A DNA stretch of 64,000 bases, from the NCBI RefSeq assembly GCF_038002765.1, contig NZ_JBBODE010000002.1, forward strand, positions 1,302,001 to 1,366,000, in the 5' to 3' direction. A program made the position numbers and the translations under genes. The stretch is from Peribacillus sp. FSL H8-0477 (lineage in GTDB: Bacteria > Bacillota > Bacilli > Bacillales > DSM-1321). Shown here piece by piece: positions 45,447 to 55,723 of this stretch. The notes under the pieces were generated by a model. The model saw only the letters and a list, made by a program, of their open reading frames with translations. It had not been told where the DNA came from and made no database searches. The number at the start of each line of letters is the position of its first letter. The first letter of the stretch is position 1.

Positions 45447-45563
45447 TCCTTCGAGTCCTGCTTAAAGGATAGAAGGCAAAGGGAGAGGAGAAACCGGTGA
45501 AGACTTATGGGGAAACGTAAGCCTTCTCCGCGGTTGGCAACAACACCGAAAAAGTGATGCTGT
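45414..45563 (-). ncRNA. csfG: Candidate CsfG-like sporulation small RNA
   Basis: A minus-strand transcription unit without a good reading frame in the ylbG-rsmD (ylbH) gap, where I recall B. subtilis csfG lies. It would be about 150 nt. Structure: a large hairpin at 45492-45535 (AACCG/CGGTT outside, GAAG-CTTA/TAAG-CTTC inside, pyrimidine-rich loop on the RNA strand), a run rich in C and U (about 45470-45490), and a terminator stem CCCCGC/GCGGGG (45423-45446) followed by eight T. Promoter elements of forespore type lie upstream. The name is inferred from place and architecture. Confidence 0.6.
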
Positions 45564-45569
45564 TACTTT

Positions 45570-45598
45570 TATTATCACCAAGATTCGACTTCTTATTC
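45570..45598 (-). promoter_or_regulatory. Forespore (sigma-F/sigma-G type) promoter of the small RNA
   Basis: On the minus strand GAATA (45598-45594) is followed after 14 bases by GGTGATAATA (45579-45570). The latter fits the sigma-F -10 form GGNNANANT, and GAATA fits the sigma-G -35 form. The spacer is one base short of the usual value. Confidence 0.5.
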
Positions 45599-45730
45599 AT
45601 CCTAAATTGTTTTTTTTGATTGTCTGAAACCTTCGTTGATTCTGTAGTAGAATACCTTCCCTATTGGCTAGAAAAAATGAATATGGTAGGATAAGTGAGT
45701 ACTAAGAAATTCTTAAAATTGGGTGAGAAA

Positions 45731-46800
<1,070 letters not shown>

Positions 46801-46809
46801 ATAAAAAAG

Positions 46810-46854
46810 CTGTCCGCACCAGATTCAAGAATCTGATGAGGACAGTTTTTTTTT
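46810..46854 (+). terminator. Terminator of coaD
   Basis: CTGTCC with CAGATTC pairs with AATCTG and GGACAG, followed by nine T. Confidence 0.9.
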
Positions 46855-46870
46855 GGAAATGTATATACCT

Positions 46871-48079
46871 CTAGTCCTTTAAAAGTCTTTTGGCTAGAAT
46901 AAAGGTATACAGTAATAATGAGATGATTGTAATTAAGGGCCCAAGCTGGGTCATAATCTCGTAAAGAGTAAGGATTCCTTCTTCACTATGTCCAAAGACG
47001 GGCAGGGAGTTTGAAGGGATCTTTAATGTGAATCCATTATAAAGCGGTTCCCAAAGTACGAAGGCAAAAAAACCAGCTAAAATCCCATGCATAATCCGAG
47101 CAATGAAAAAAGGAAAAAAACGGATGTCTGTATCAGCAATAATACTCGCAACCTGGGCTTGGACACTAAATCCACTAAATCCGAGAATAAAACTGACCAT
47201 GATGGCCTGCTGCATTAAAGAAGCTTCCTCAATTCCGCTGGTCATCTGTGATCCTAGTGTAATCTCAAAGATTCCGGCAATAAACGGCATGCTTAAGTTC
47301 AGGGGGAATTGTAAAATATGAAGCACAATTTGTATGGCGTTAGCAAGAAATCCAGTAACATGCATATGAAAAAGTAATTTATTTACTACAGAAAAGAGTA
47401 TGATGAAACCGCCGATCATTAATAAGGTCTGAATAGAAGAAACGACAGCATCACCAAGCAGTTTTCCAAGCGGACGATTTTCTTTCAGCCGGGTACGATG
47501 CATTTCAGCAAGCGCTTGTTTAAGAGAAAGCGGCTTTTTTTTGACTGATGGCTTGATTTCTTCTTCTCTCCCATAAAAACGCATAATAATTCCGACAAAT
47601 ATGTTGCCAAGATAATGGGAAAGAGCAAGCAGAATACCGAGGTTTGTGTTATGAAAAAAACCAACCGAAACCGCTCCAAAGATAAACAGTGGATTAGAAG
47701 AATTGGTAAAGGAAACGAGTCGTTCAGCTTCAATCCTGGTCAATTGTTTTTCCTGACGCATACGGGCAGTGAATTTGGCTCCGGAAGGGAAACCTGAAGC
47801 CATCCCCATGGCCCAAACAAATCCACCGATACCTGGTACTTTAAACAATGGACGCATTAGGGGCTCGAGTAATACACCAATCAATGTGACTACACCGAAT
47901 CCAATCAATGTTTCTGCAATGATGAAAAACGGGAGGAGAGAGGGGAAAACGATTTCCCACCACATATTTAAGCCTCTTATGGAAGCATCAAAGGATTCTT
48001 GTGGAAAGATGATGAGTGCGCCTGCCATAATTGTTGCTGCAGCCGCCAAAAATAATGATTTGAGTTTTGCTGTCAGCAA
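46871..48079 (-). CDS. ylbJ: Sporulation integral membrane protein YlbJ
   Basis: A 402-residue membrane protein with about eight segments and nucleoside-recognition (Gate) domains, including MGMASGFPSGAKFT and FILGFSGFSVQAQVASI. In B. subtilis ylbJ is made under sigma-E and is needed for normal cortex formation. TTG start with GAGGAGG upstream. It is convergent with coaD and divergent from ylbK. Confidence 0.93.
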   Translation of the reverse strand: MLTAKLKSLFLAAAATIMAGALIIFPQESFDASIRGLNMWWEIVFPSLLPFFIIAETLIGFGVVTLIGVLLEPLMRPLFKVPGIGGFVWAMGMASGFPSGAKFTARMRQEKQLTRIEAERLVSFTNSSNPLFIFGAVSVGFFHNTNLGILLALSHYLGNIFVGIIMRFYGREEEIKPSVKKKPLSLKQALAEMHRTRLKENRPLGKLLGDAVVSSIQTLLMIGGFIILFSVVNKLLFHMHVTGFLANAIQIVLHILQFPLNLSMPFIAGIFEITLGSQMTSGIEEASLMQQAIMVSFILGFSGFSVQAQVASIIADTDIRFFPFFIARIMHGILAGFFAFVLWEPLYNGFTLKIPSNSLPVFGHSEEGILTLYEIMTQLGPLITIISLLLYTFILAKRLLKD

Positions 48080-48259
48080 TTACCTTAGCCTCCTCGGAAA
48101 GTTACGAATCTTGGCACTTATCATAATGTATAAAAAAGGAAATGCTTATAACGAAGAATCCTTGTCCCTGCTTTACACAATATGCACATAGAAATCAATT
48201 TAAGACCATAACTTTGTAAGAGGAATATTTAATAAGTAATCTTAGAAAAGAGGGATAAG

Positions 48260-49057
48260 ATGCGGGAGCCGAAAATTGGTCTTGCACTGGGGTCCGGGGG
48301 GGCTAGAGGATTTGCCCACCTAGGCGTTCTTAAAGTTTTAAAAGAGGCTGGTATCCCCGTAAATATGATAGCAGGGAGCAGTATGGGTGCTTTGGTGGGC
48401 AGTTTTTATGCTGCGGGGTCTGATACGGATCGTTTATATAAATTGGCGAAGGCATTTAAGCGAAAGTATTACTTAGATTTTACTGTTCCTAAAATGGGAT
48501 TCGTTTCTGGAAAACGTGTAAAAGATTTAATTCGCGTTTTTACATATAACAAGTCACTGGAAAACTTAGATATTCCGATTGCTATCGTAGCTACCGACAT
48601 CCGTACAGGAGAAAAGGTCATATTTCGCGAAGGCCCAATTGCCGAGGCTGTACGGGCAAGTATATCGGTACCGGGGATATTTGTTCCTGAAAAGATTGGC
48701 AACAGGATGCTGGTTGATGGGGGGGTTATTGATCGTGTCCCTGTTTCCGTCGTAAAATCGATGGGCGCTGATATTGTCATCGCTGTTGATGTTTCGCATG
48801 TAAATAAAAATGTGGAAATCAATTCTATATATGATGTGATTATGCAGAGCTTAGATATATTACAAATGGAGTTGGTCGAAAGCAGAGAATTATCTTCAGA
48901 CGTTATGATTCGACCACGTGTGGAGAAATTTAGTTCAAAAGCATTTACAAATATTGAGGAAATAATTAGTATTGGAGAAGAAGCAGCCAGTCAAAAAATT
49001 GAGAAAATTAAGGAATTGATTGAATCGTGGAAGGAGTCTCGAATAGATGAGCCGTAA
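48260..49057 (+). CDS. ylbK: Patatin-like phospholipase family protein YlbK
   Basis: A 265-residue serine hydrolase of the RssA/patatin family. The oxyanion loop GSGGARG (11-17), the nucleophile elbow GSSMG with Ser 41, and the catalytic Asp in DGG (Asp 153) are all present, so activity is likely; the substrate is unknown. AGAGGGAT precedes the ATG. It overlaps ylbL by 11 bases. Confidence 0.92.
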   Translation: MREPKIGLALGSGGARGFAHLGVLKVLKEAGIPVNMIAGSSMGALVGSFYAAGSDTDRLYKLAKAFKRKYYLDFTVPKMGFVSGKRVKDLIRVFTYNKSLENLDIPIAIVATDIRTGEKVIFREGPIAEAVRASISVPGIFVPEKIGNRMLVDGGVIDRVPVSVVKSMGADIVIAVDVSHVNKNVEINSIYDVIMQSLDILQMELVESRELSSDVMIRPRVEKFSSKAFTNIEEIISIGEEAASQKIEKIKELIESWKESRIDEP

Positions 49058-50066
49058 AGGATATAGCCGCTCTTTCCTGTTAGCTGTCATTATTATTGTG
49101 TTATCAGCTTTTTATACCCTGCCCTATTATGTAACTAAGCCTGGGATGGCCCAGGAATTAGAACCGATTGTAGAGGTGGCAGGCGGTGATGACGCAGAGG
49201 GAAGCTTTATGCTGACTACGGTCAGAATGGGAAAGGCAAATATTTATGGGTACCTAGTTGCAAAAATGAGTAAATACCAAGAACTGTATCCGGAGGACGC
49301 TATCCGTGACACAGATGAATCGGATGAAGAGTATAGTGAAAGACAACTTCATATGATGGATGGATCAAAAAACAGTGCCATTAAGATTGCATACGAAAAA
49401 GCCGGGAAATCATTTTCGTTTGACTACCTGGGTGTGTATGTACTTGGTGTGATTAAAGGAATGCCTGCTTACGGGAAGCTTAAGCCAGGGGATCAAATAA
49501 TAAAGGTGGATAACATAAAATTCCAATCATCGGCAGAGTTTATTGAGTATGTTGGGAAGAAAAAAGCGGATGACACCGTTTTAGTTACCTACATGCGTGA
49601 AGATATAGAAAAAACGGTCAAGATTTCTTTGCAAGCATTTAAAGACCAGCCTAAAAAAGTGGGGATGGGTATTAGCTTAGATGATTATAAAAAACCAGTA
49701 ACTGATCCATCTATTACGATTAATACAGAGCAAATCGGCGGTCCTTCTGCTGGATTAATGTTCAGTTTAGAAATCTATAATCAGCTGACTGAAGGGGATA
49801 TCACTTCAGGCTACCAAATTGCCGGAACAGGTACAATGTCCGAAGATGGAACCATTGGACCTATTGGGGGAATCCAGCAAAAAATTGTTGCGGCAGATAA
49901 AACAGGTGCGGAAATCTTCTTTGCTCCAAATGAGAAGGGGATAAAAGGTTCTAATTATCAAGAGGCATTAATTGCTGCAGAAGATATAGACACTGATATG
50001 AAAATTGTCCCAGTTGATAGATTTGACGATGCGCTGGAGTATTTACATTCATTAGAAAAAAAATAA
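49047..50066 (+). CDS. ylbL: PDZ-Lon serine protease YlbL (SepM family)
   Basis: A membrane-anchored protease of 339 residues: one N-terminal membrane segment (about 9-29), a PDZ domain (about 125-205) and a C-terminal Lon-type catalytic domain with Ser 234 in GGPSAG and Lys 279 in QQKIVAADK as the Ser-Lys dyad. The family includes SepM, which processes peptide pheromones in streptococci. In B. subtilis YlbL has been tied to recovery from DNA damage. Confidence 0.93.
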   Translation: MSRKGYSRSFLLAVIIIVLSAFYTLPYYVTKPGMAQELEPIVEVAGGDDAEGSFMLTTVRMGKANIYGYLVAKMSKYQELYPEDAIRDTDESDEEYSERQLHMMDGSKNSAIKIAYEKAGKSFSFDYLGVYVLGVIKGMPAYGKLKPGDQIIKVDNIKFQSSAEFIEYVGKKKADDTVLVTYMREDIEKTVKISLQAFKDQPKKVGMGISLDDYKKPVTDPSITINTEQIGGPSAGLMFSLEIYNQLTEGDITSGYQIAGTGTMSEDGTIGPIGGIQQKIVAADKTGAEIFFAPNEKGIKGSNYQEALIAAEDIDTDMKIVPVDRFDDALEYLHSLEKK

Positions 50067-50070
50067 TACA

Positions 50071-50117
50071 AAAAAACGTAAACGAACTGCACTTCTGCAC
50101 ATCGTTTACGTTTTTTT
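50071..50117. terminator. Bidirectional terminator ylbL / tmcAL
   Basis: AAAACGTAAACGA and TCGTTTACGTTTT arms, with an inner GCA/TGC pair, have T on both exits. Confidence 0.92.
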
Positions 50118-50125
50118 ATCTATAC

Positions 50126-51340
50126 CTACTTTCGATATATGACTGGTGATTCGTACTCGCGCTTCAATAATAAGGACTGGAATGGTTCTTTTAGTCCTAA
50201 TGTATAGATGGTAGAAGCCTGAATATCAGCGTGAATACTATCCTCCTTGAAAGAGGCAAGCCTTGAAACGAGAGGCAGAGAAATGTGTTTTTTTATTTGA
50301 CGAAGATAGTCCTGCCCATTATCATTCATGCCTAGGATTCGAAGATAAGAGGGTGATTCTTGGAGTTTTTTTGTGGTCTCTTTATTTGTCCCAGTAAGAA
50401 TATGGACACAAACTCGTTGAAGTCTTGTCCAGGTGTATCGTTTAGTCTTAATATTTTCTATAAAATCATGGAAGCTTGTCGAGTGAAGTACCATTGATTT
50501 AAGGCGATATTCAATGCCTTCGTCCATTTCGGCTATTTCAGCTAATTCAGCGTGAGAAGCGGAAAGGAGACGGTATTTCAATAAAGGCCAGTAGTTCTCC
50601 CATGTATGCAGTGAGCCATATGTACGCAGGTATCGAGTTAATTGATCAGCTGTTGTTTTAGGTACATATTGTTTAATCGTACTGATTGTACTCTCTTTCT
50701 CCGCGAGAGCCTTACGAATCCCAGTTGCGCTTGCAATAGGTTGTGCTCCAAGCTGTGTTTCATGGTAATCAGCTTGAATCCGTTTAATTGTAGAGGGAAT
50801 AATCTCGAAAGAATGATGTAAGGCAGTTTTTATGTATTCAAATCCAAGAATATTATTTGGCTTGCTTAGGTCAACTAATTTCAGTCCGTTTGACAGCTCT
50901 TGGTAAGCAAGTGATGCGGCTTTTGGATAACTATTGCCGCTGGATAGATGGTTACGGAGAGCAGCGTCATAACTAGACTGATGTTTTGTCAGAAAATGAT
51001 AAGCTTCCATAAATGGTTCTATCGATCCATCTTCACTTCCAAAACAAAATGAACTACATCCCAGTGCCTCTAAAATTGATATAGAGCCTCGTGCGAAGAG
51101 TTCCGCATTTTGAGAAGCAAATGGAGCGGGAAGTTCGATGACTAGATCTACACCGGCTGCAAGAGCCATTTCAGTCCGAGCCCATTTACTAACTAAGGCA
51201 GGTTCACCTCTTTGTAAAAACGGCCCGCTCATAACCGCAATAACAACGTCAGCTCCGGACGCGAGTCTGCTTTGTTCTACATGATACGCATGGCCGTTAT
51301 GAAAGGGATTATATTCGACCACAAGTCCAACTGCTTTCAT
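50126..51340 (-). CDS. tmcAL: tRNA(Met) cytidine acetate ligase
   Basis: Acetylates N4 of the wobble cytidine of elongator tRNA-Met with acetate and ATP. It has 404 residues and equals B. subtilis ylbM. The nucleotidyltransferase-like N-terminal domain shows EYNPFHNGHAYH (HxGH-type motif) and later SKWARTEM; the C-terminal part binds RNA. AGGAGCGATG precedes the ATG. Confidence 0.93.
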   Translation of the reverse strand: MKAVGLVVEYNPFHNGHAYHVEQSRLASGADVVIAVMSGPFLQRGEPALVSKWARTEMALAAGVDLVIELPAPFASQNAELFARGSISILEALGCSSFCFGSEDGSIEPFMEAYHFLTKHQSSYDAALRNHLSSGNSYPKAASLAYQELSNGLKLVDLSKPNNILGFEYIKTALHHSFEIIPSTIKRIQADYHETQLGAQPIASATGIRKALAEKESTISTIKQYVPKTTADQLTRYLRTYGSLHTWENYWPLLKYRLLSASHAELAEIAEMDEGIEYRLKSMVLHSTSFHDFIENIKTKRYTWTRLQRVCVHILTGTNKETTKKLQESPSYLRILGMNDNGQDYLRQIKKHISLPLVSRLASFKEDSIHADIQASTIYTLGLKEPFQSLLLKREYESPVIYRK

Positions 51341-51545
51341 TGCTCATCGCTCCTTTTTTACAGGTTTTAATCGCTGTTTTCTGAAACAGCTAAACGTATG
51401 CTAAGTCAATATTTTAGCATATTTACGGAGGTCCAGTAGTTCAGTATCGACAGTTTTATAAATAAATATTAGCCAGCATGTTTGCAAAATCGAAAAAAAT
51501 GGATATGATAGAAGGAGCGGGAATATTTCCTGGGTACTTTACATG

Positions 51546-51559
51546 CAGTGTTAACACTG
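51546..51559. promoter_or_regulatory. Perfect palindrome upstream of the ylbN-rpmF promoter
   Basis: CAGTGTTAACACTG is a perfect 14-bp palindrome ending 33 bases before the -35 element at 51593. It may be an operator; the regulator is unknown. Confidence 0.4.
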
Positions 51560-51592
51560 TTCCTTCAAGCTTTATAGTGTAAAGAAAAAATA

Positions 51593-51621
51593 TTGACAAA
51601 CGGTAGATTGACAGATATAAT
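51593..51621 (+). promoter_or_regulatory. Perfect consensus sigma-A promoter of ylbN-rpmF
   Basis: TTGACA (51593-51598), a 17-base spacer and TATAAT (51616-51621) agree with the consensus at every position. High basal output suits a ribosomal protein gene. Transcription would start only about 20 bases before the ylbN start. Confidence 0.9.
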
Positions 51622-51648
51622 TACCTTTGTTGCCTTGAGGTGATTCAT

Positions 51649-52170
51649 TTGAAATGGACTATTAGCCAACTTCAAAAATTCCGGGATAAGAACCTGCAAA
51701 TAGATGAATTTGTAGATGTTTCCGATATTAAGGAACGAGAAAAACAAATCCTTGGAGTCTCTCCGATGCATGTAACGGGTAAAGCAGATGTTACGTCTGC
51801 TAGAGCAACATTCCACTTGCATATATCTGGAGAACTTATTTTGCCTTGTTCCCGGACACTGGTAGATGTGAACTTCCCGATTAATATCGATACTACGGAA
51901 ACTTTCTTTTTAGGTGCAGATAGTGCCTTATTAGAAGAAGATGGAGTAGCGGTGGCAAAAGGCGAGGTTGTGGATCTTATACCGGTAATTACAGAGTTAT
52001 TACTGCTAGAGATTCCGATGCAGGTTTTTTGTGAGGATGTCAATGCGGAAGGCGCTGCTCCTCATTCGGGGAAAGATTGGTCTGTTGTTTCTGAGGAAGA
52101 ACTTCAGCAGAAGGTCGATCCAAGATTAGCAAAGCTTGCGAACTTTTTTGACAACGATAAAGAATCGTAA
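51649..52170 (+). CDS. ylbN: YceD/DUF177 family protein YlbN
   Basis: A 173-residue protein found next to rpmF in most bacteria; in some it affects 23S rRNA synthesis. TTG start at 51649 (MKWTISQL) after GAGGTGAT; an upstream GTG overlaps that site. The conserved [10 protein letters not shown] segment near residue 65 and the acidic C-terminus are typical. Confidence 0.92.
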   Translation: MKWTISQLQKFRDKNLQIDEFVDVSDIKEREKQILGVSPMHVTGKADVTSARATFHLHISGELILPCSRTLVDVNFPINIDTTETFFLGADSALLEEDGVAVAKGEVVDLIPVITELLLLEIPMQVFCEDVNAEGAAPHSGKDWSVVSEEELQQKVDPRLAKLANFFDNDKES

Positions 52171-52241
52171 TTGGGAAAAAGGAAGATAGAAGGCATCCGA
52201 TCTTCATAGCTTCTTCATATTTTTTTAAGGAGGTGGGAATA

Positions 52242-52415
52242 ATGGCTGTACCTTTTAGAAGAACGTCCAAAACTGTAAAAAGAAAACGTCGTACACACTT
52301 CAAACTTCAAGTACCTGGTATGGTTTCATGCCCAAACTGCGGTGAAATGAAACTTTCACACCGTATTTGTAAGGAATGTGGAACATACAAAGGTAAAGAT
52401 GTTGTAAACAAATAA
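52242..52415 (+). CDS. rpmF: 50S ribosomal protein L32
   Basis: A 57-residue ribosomal protein. The basic N-terminus ([15 protein letters not shown]) is followed by a zinc ribbon with Cys 30, 33, 43 and 46, so this is the zinc-binding form. AAGGAGGTG precedes the ATG at 52242. It is co-transcribed with ylbN from the consensus promoter. Confidence 0.97.
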   Translation: MAVPFRRTSKTVKRKRRTHFKLQVPGMVSCPNCGEMKLSHRICKECGTYKGKDVVNK

Positions 52416-52464
52416 TCGTATGCACAAAAGGAGAGTCTCTCCACTTGTGTAAACAAGGTTAGAC

Positions 52465-52498
52465 AAACACAGGGATTAACATCATTCCTGTGTTTTTT
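52465..52498 (+). terminator. Terminator of rpmF
   Basis: AAACACAGG pairs with CCTGTGTTT, followed by T, about 50 bases after the stop. Confidence 0.88.
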
Positions 52499-52543
52499 GT
52501 TATGTTGTACGATGGTCATAAAATGAAAAAAGGGGGAAATAAC

Positions 52544-53314
52544 ATGAAGGATGCGTGTTTGGTAGAAAAAAATGAATGCGGTTACATGAAAATAACGATT
52601 AATCGGCCTGAAAAAAGAAATGCCGTTAATATTGAAGTAATGGAGTTAATTGACCGAGCTCTGGATTCAGCGGCTGTTGATGAAACAGTGAAAGTAGTGA
52701 TTTTGACAGGAACAGGTGAAGATGCTTTTTGTTCTGGAGGTGATTTATCAGTCTTTCATAAACTGCGAACTGAAGAAGAATCCTTTGTCATGTTATCGAA
52801 AATGGGAAAAATCTTATACAAGCTTGCGATATTGCCAAAACCTACTATAGCTGTATTAAATGGCAGTGCGGTCGGTGGTGGTTGTGAAATTGCCTCCGCT
52901 TGTGATTTTCGATTGGCAAGAGAAGGAATTAACATTGGGTTCGTCCAAGGTACACTTGGGATAACGACGGGGTGGGGAGGTGCATCGCTTTTATTTGAGA
53001 AGCTTCCTGTTGGAGCAGCAATGGAACTTTTACTTGGTGCGGAGATACATAGTGCAGAAGCAGCTAAAGAAAAAGGATTCATCGATCAAGTGATAACGAA
53101 TACAGAAGCTGATTCAGCGTCGTTCATCTCTTCATTTTTGGAAAGAGAGCTTGGGGTACTCTCTGCTTATAAGGAACTCGTGATTGCAAAATGGATACAA
53201 GCAGGGCTAAAGCAGCGGATGGAACAAGAAAGCAGACAGTGTGCGAAGCTCTGGGCAACGGATGCTCACCATAAAGCAGTCGAGCGATTTCTTAATAGGA
53301 AAGGGCAATCATAA
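52544..53314 (+). CDS. Enoyl-CoA hydratase/isomerase family protein
   Basis: A 256-residue crotonase-fold protein. Started at 52544 (MKDACLVEK) after AAAGGGGGA; an upstream open frame runs through the rpmF terminator and is not coding. The CoA-binding parts are visible: RPEKRNAVN, CSGGDLS and the oxyanion-hole segment AVGGGCEIASACDFRLA. Exact reaction unknown. It lies between rpmF and the RsfA-type gene, where B. subtilis has no such gene. Confidence 0.87.
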   Translation: MKDACLVEKNECGYMKITINRPEKRNAVNIEVMELIDRALDSAAVDETVKVVILTGTGEDAFCSGGDLSVFHKLRTEEESFVMLSKMGKILYKLAILPKPTIAVLNGSAVGGGCEIASACDFRLAREGINIGFVQGTLGITTGWGGASLLFEKLPVGAAMELLLGAEIHSAEAAKEKGFIDQVITNTEADSASFISSFLERELGVLSAYKELVIAKWIQAGLKQRMEQESRQCAKLWATDAHHKAVERFLNRKGQS

Positions 53315-53407
53315 CTAGTAAAAAAAATTTCTAGGTGTGTCTAGCTTTATCTTCTATCTTTCTAGCAAGTGCATATGATGAAATAAGTATGTTAGGGAGG
53401 TAGAGAT

Positions 53408-54019
53408 ATGTCAATAGCCAGGCAGGATGCATGGTCTCAAGATGAAGATGTAGTTTTGGCGGAAGTCGTTTTACGGCATATTCGCGATGGCAGTACACAA
53501 CTTAAGGCGTTTGAAGAAGTAGGCAAGCGTCTGGCAAGGACGTCAGCAGCTTGTGGTTTTCGCTGGAATTCTTTTGTTAGACAACAATATAAATCTGGAA
53601 TAGAATTAGCAAAGAAACAGCGGAAGGGAAACAAGCAACAAGCTGTTGATTATACGAAGGATGTACAGGAAACAGAGCATGCAGTTGTAGAAAAAAGCGA
53701 GGCAAGACAGGGTGAATCGATCACCATCGAAGAAATTATCTTATTCCTCTCCCAAATAAATGAACATACCGCTGTTAATCAAGAACAGAACGAAAAGCTC
53801 CTAGCAGAGGCGAGAGTCCTTTCGTGTGAAAATGATAAATTGCAGATGGAAAACAAACACTTGCTGAATCAGTTAACCATTCTAGAGGAAGATTATCGAA
53901 CGCTGCTTTCCATCATGGAACGTGCAAGAAAATTGACAGTACTTGAAGAAGAGAAAAACAGTCCCAAAGTGAAATTCCAAATGGATAAGAACGGGAACTT
54001 AGAGAGAGTCTCTAAATAA
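53408..54019 (+). CDS. ylbO: RsfA/GerR-family prespore transcription factor
   Basis: A 203-residue regulator. The N-terminal Myb/SANT-like domain (about 6-65, with [17 protein letters not shown] and [18 protein letters not shown]) binds DNA; a long coiled coil (about 115-180) follows. In B. subtilis ylbO is gerR, a mother-cell regulator made under sigma-E; paralogues include RsfA. GGGAGG precedes the ATG. Confidence 0.88.
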   Translation: MSIARQDAWSQDEDVVLAEVVLRHIRDGSTQLKAFEEVGKRLARTSAACGFRWNSFVRQQYKSGIELAKKQRKGNKQQAVDYTKDVQETEHAVVEKSEARQGESITIEEIILFLSQINEHTAVNQEQNEKLLAEARVLSCENDKLQMENKHLLNQLTILEEDYRTLLSIMERARKLTVLEEEKNSPKVKFQMDKNGNLERVSK

Positions 54020-54023
54020 CGAG

Positions 54024-54074
54024 GTTCGTTCGATTTTTTTTACGAACAAAGCGTGTATGGAGCCATACACGCTT
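54024..54074. terminator. Hairpins after the RsfA-type gene
   Basis: GTTCGT/ACGAAC (54024-54047) encloses a T-tract, and AAGCGTGTATGG / CCATACACGCTT (54049-54074) is a perfect stem with T on the minus-strand side. The second suits ylbP on minus. Confidence 0.75.
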
Positions 54075-54086
54075 CTATCATGTCTA

Positions 54087-54554
54087 TTAGGAATTAGTTA
54101 ATCCGTTTGGATGCCATAAAAGAGGATTTTCTCCTAAATCTCGTTCTACATCGTACACAGCAGCTTGAAACCCCATCTTATCCCAAAACAATTGTGATTT
54201 AACTCGAGGATTGGTTTTTATCGGAAGACCAAAACCCTTTGCGAATTTGACCAGCTGTTGACCATACCCCTTATGCTGATAGTCTGGAAGAACTTCCAGT
54301 TTCCAAAGTTCAAGAAAATCCTCCTGAGTCTCAAAATAGTGATTATATTTTGCTTTTCTTTCATAAAGGCTCATCCGTGCTACTAATTTATCCCCAAAAT
54401 AGATTCCGTAAAATGGTGAATAACTATCATTCTCAATGATATTTTCTTGCAGATCATCGAGCATAGATAACTCCTGCAAACCATACTCTTTGAACTTTTT
54501 GAATTCTTCTAGAGTTTTGTAATTAATAAGCAAACGTTCAACTTTTGAATCCAT
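54087..54554 (-). CDS. ylbP: GNAT-family N-acetyltransferase YlbP
   Basis: A 155-residue acetyltransferase. The acetyl-CoA motif is LPDYQHKGYGQQLV at about 93-106, preceded by the LEVLP strand. Started at 54554 (MDSKVERLL) with AGGGGGAT upstream. Family and position match B. subtilis ylbP; the substrate is unknown. Confidence 0.9.
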   Translation of the reverse strand: MDSKVERLLINYKTLEEFKKFKEYGLQELSMLDDLQENIIENDSYSPFYGIYFGDKLVARMSLYERKAKYNHYFETQEDFLELWKLEVLPDYQHKGYGQQLVKFAKGFGLPIKTNPRVKSQLFWDKMGFQAAVYDVERDLGENPLLWHPNGLTNS

Positions 54555-54849
54555 CAAAATATCCCCCTTATTGCTTCATTACGAAAAGAAACCGCTTCAT
54601 TTTAATTATAATATAGATCAGTGGAAAATTCCGCAATTTCAAATAATAGATAATTCATCAAGAAAGGTGTGTAAAGAAAGATTATTTTAAATTTTATGTC
54701 AAAAATAAAGGAAACTGCATACCTGCTGGCGTATAAAGAAAAAAACACCTAATTTCTAATCTTTAATTTTAAATAAAGGTCAATAGGTTCAGATTACATC
54801 TTAGGGAAATATTTGCTAAACTAGTGAAAAGTGAACTGAGGCGATACAT

Positions 54850-55719
54850 ATGAAAATAGGGATTATAGGTGGTGGTGCGGTAGGACTGCTTTTTGCCGCC
54901 TATCTATCTGCTGAACATGATGTGAAGGTCTACACACGTACAAGAAATCAAGCTGAAATACTAGGAAAACAAGGACTGGATCTTTACCGTGATGGTGAGG
55001 TAATGAAGATAACTCTTAAAGCTAAGGCCATTATCGATGGTCTAGATGAGCAGGATCTGTTTATCATTGCTGTGAAACAATATCATCTTATTGAACTAGT
55101 GCCCATGATTGCTGAACTAAAAATACCGTTCATCTTTTTACAGAATGGCTATTCTCATGTCCCTATCATGACAAATATGGCATCTTCGACTGTATATGCG
55201 GGTGTCGTTGAACATGGAGCATTGCGAAGAGGGTTGAATGCCGTCGAACATACAGGTATAGGTCTTACGAAGTTAGCACCAGTAAAAGGATCAGGTTTAC
55301 TGCTTAAAGAGGACAGTTCCTTTTTCCCTTATGCAGAAGAAACAGATTACAAAGAGATGCTGACGAAGAAACTTGCGGTTAATGCTGTTATTAACCCATT
55401 GACAGCCATACTAAAGATTGAAAATGGAAAGTTGATAAATGTTCCTTATTATCATCAAGTCTTTGCCGGCTATCTTAAAGAAGTGGCTGGGATCCTCGAT
55501 CTCGACCGAGCAAGCTTGGAAGAACATATCACACAGGTCTGCCAAAACACTTACAAAAATCGTTCTTCCATGCTAAAAGATATTGAAAAGGGACAAAGAA
55601 CTGAAATCGATTCGATAACGGGGTATCTTCTTTCTGTCGCGAAAGAGAAAGATAAAGAACATTCAATGAGTTCAATGATTTATTCGATGGTTAAGGGAAT
55701 GGAAAGTCAGGGAGGATAA
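54850..55719 (+). CDS. panE: 2-dehydropantoate 2-reductase (YlbQ type)
   Basis: Reduces ketopantoate to pantoate with NADPH in pantothenate synthesis. It has 289 residues. The NADPH site is GGGAVGLLFA at 7-16; the catalytic lysine lies in KKLAVNAVINPLTAI near residue 177-191. In B. subtilis the ylbQ product is PanE. GAGGCGATAC precedes the ATG. A 295-base gap upstream (54555-54849) holds nothing recognisable. Confidence 0.9.
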   Translation: MKIGIIGGGAVGLLFAAYLSAEHDVKVYTRTRNQAEILGKQGLDLYRDGEVMKITLKAKAIIDGLDEQDLFIIAVKQYHLIELVPMIAELKIPFIFLQNGYSHVPIMTNMASSTVYAGVVEHGALRRGLNAVEHTGIGLTKLAPVKGSGLLLKEDSSFFPYAEETDYKEMLTKKLAVNAVINPLTAILKIENGKLINVPYYHQVFAGYLKEVAGILDLDRASLEEHITQVCQNTYKNRSSMLKDIEKGQRTEIDSITGYLLSVAKEKDKEHSMSSMIYSMVKGMESQGG

Positions 55720-55723
55720 CGGG

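Noticed and set aside
45279..45500. Plus-strand frame of 73 codons between the hypothetical gene and rsmD
   Set aside because: It overlaps the terminator and hairpins of the candidate small RNA, has poor codon use and no ribosome binding site.
47769..48191. Plus-strand frame of 140 codons opposite ylbJ
   Set aside because: It is an antisense shadow of the well-supported membrane protein YlbJ.
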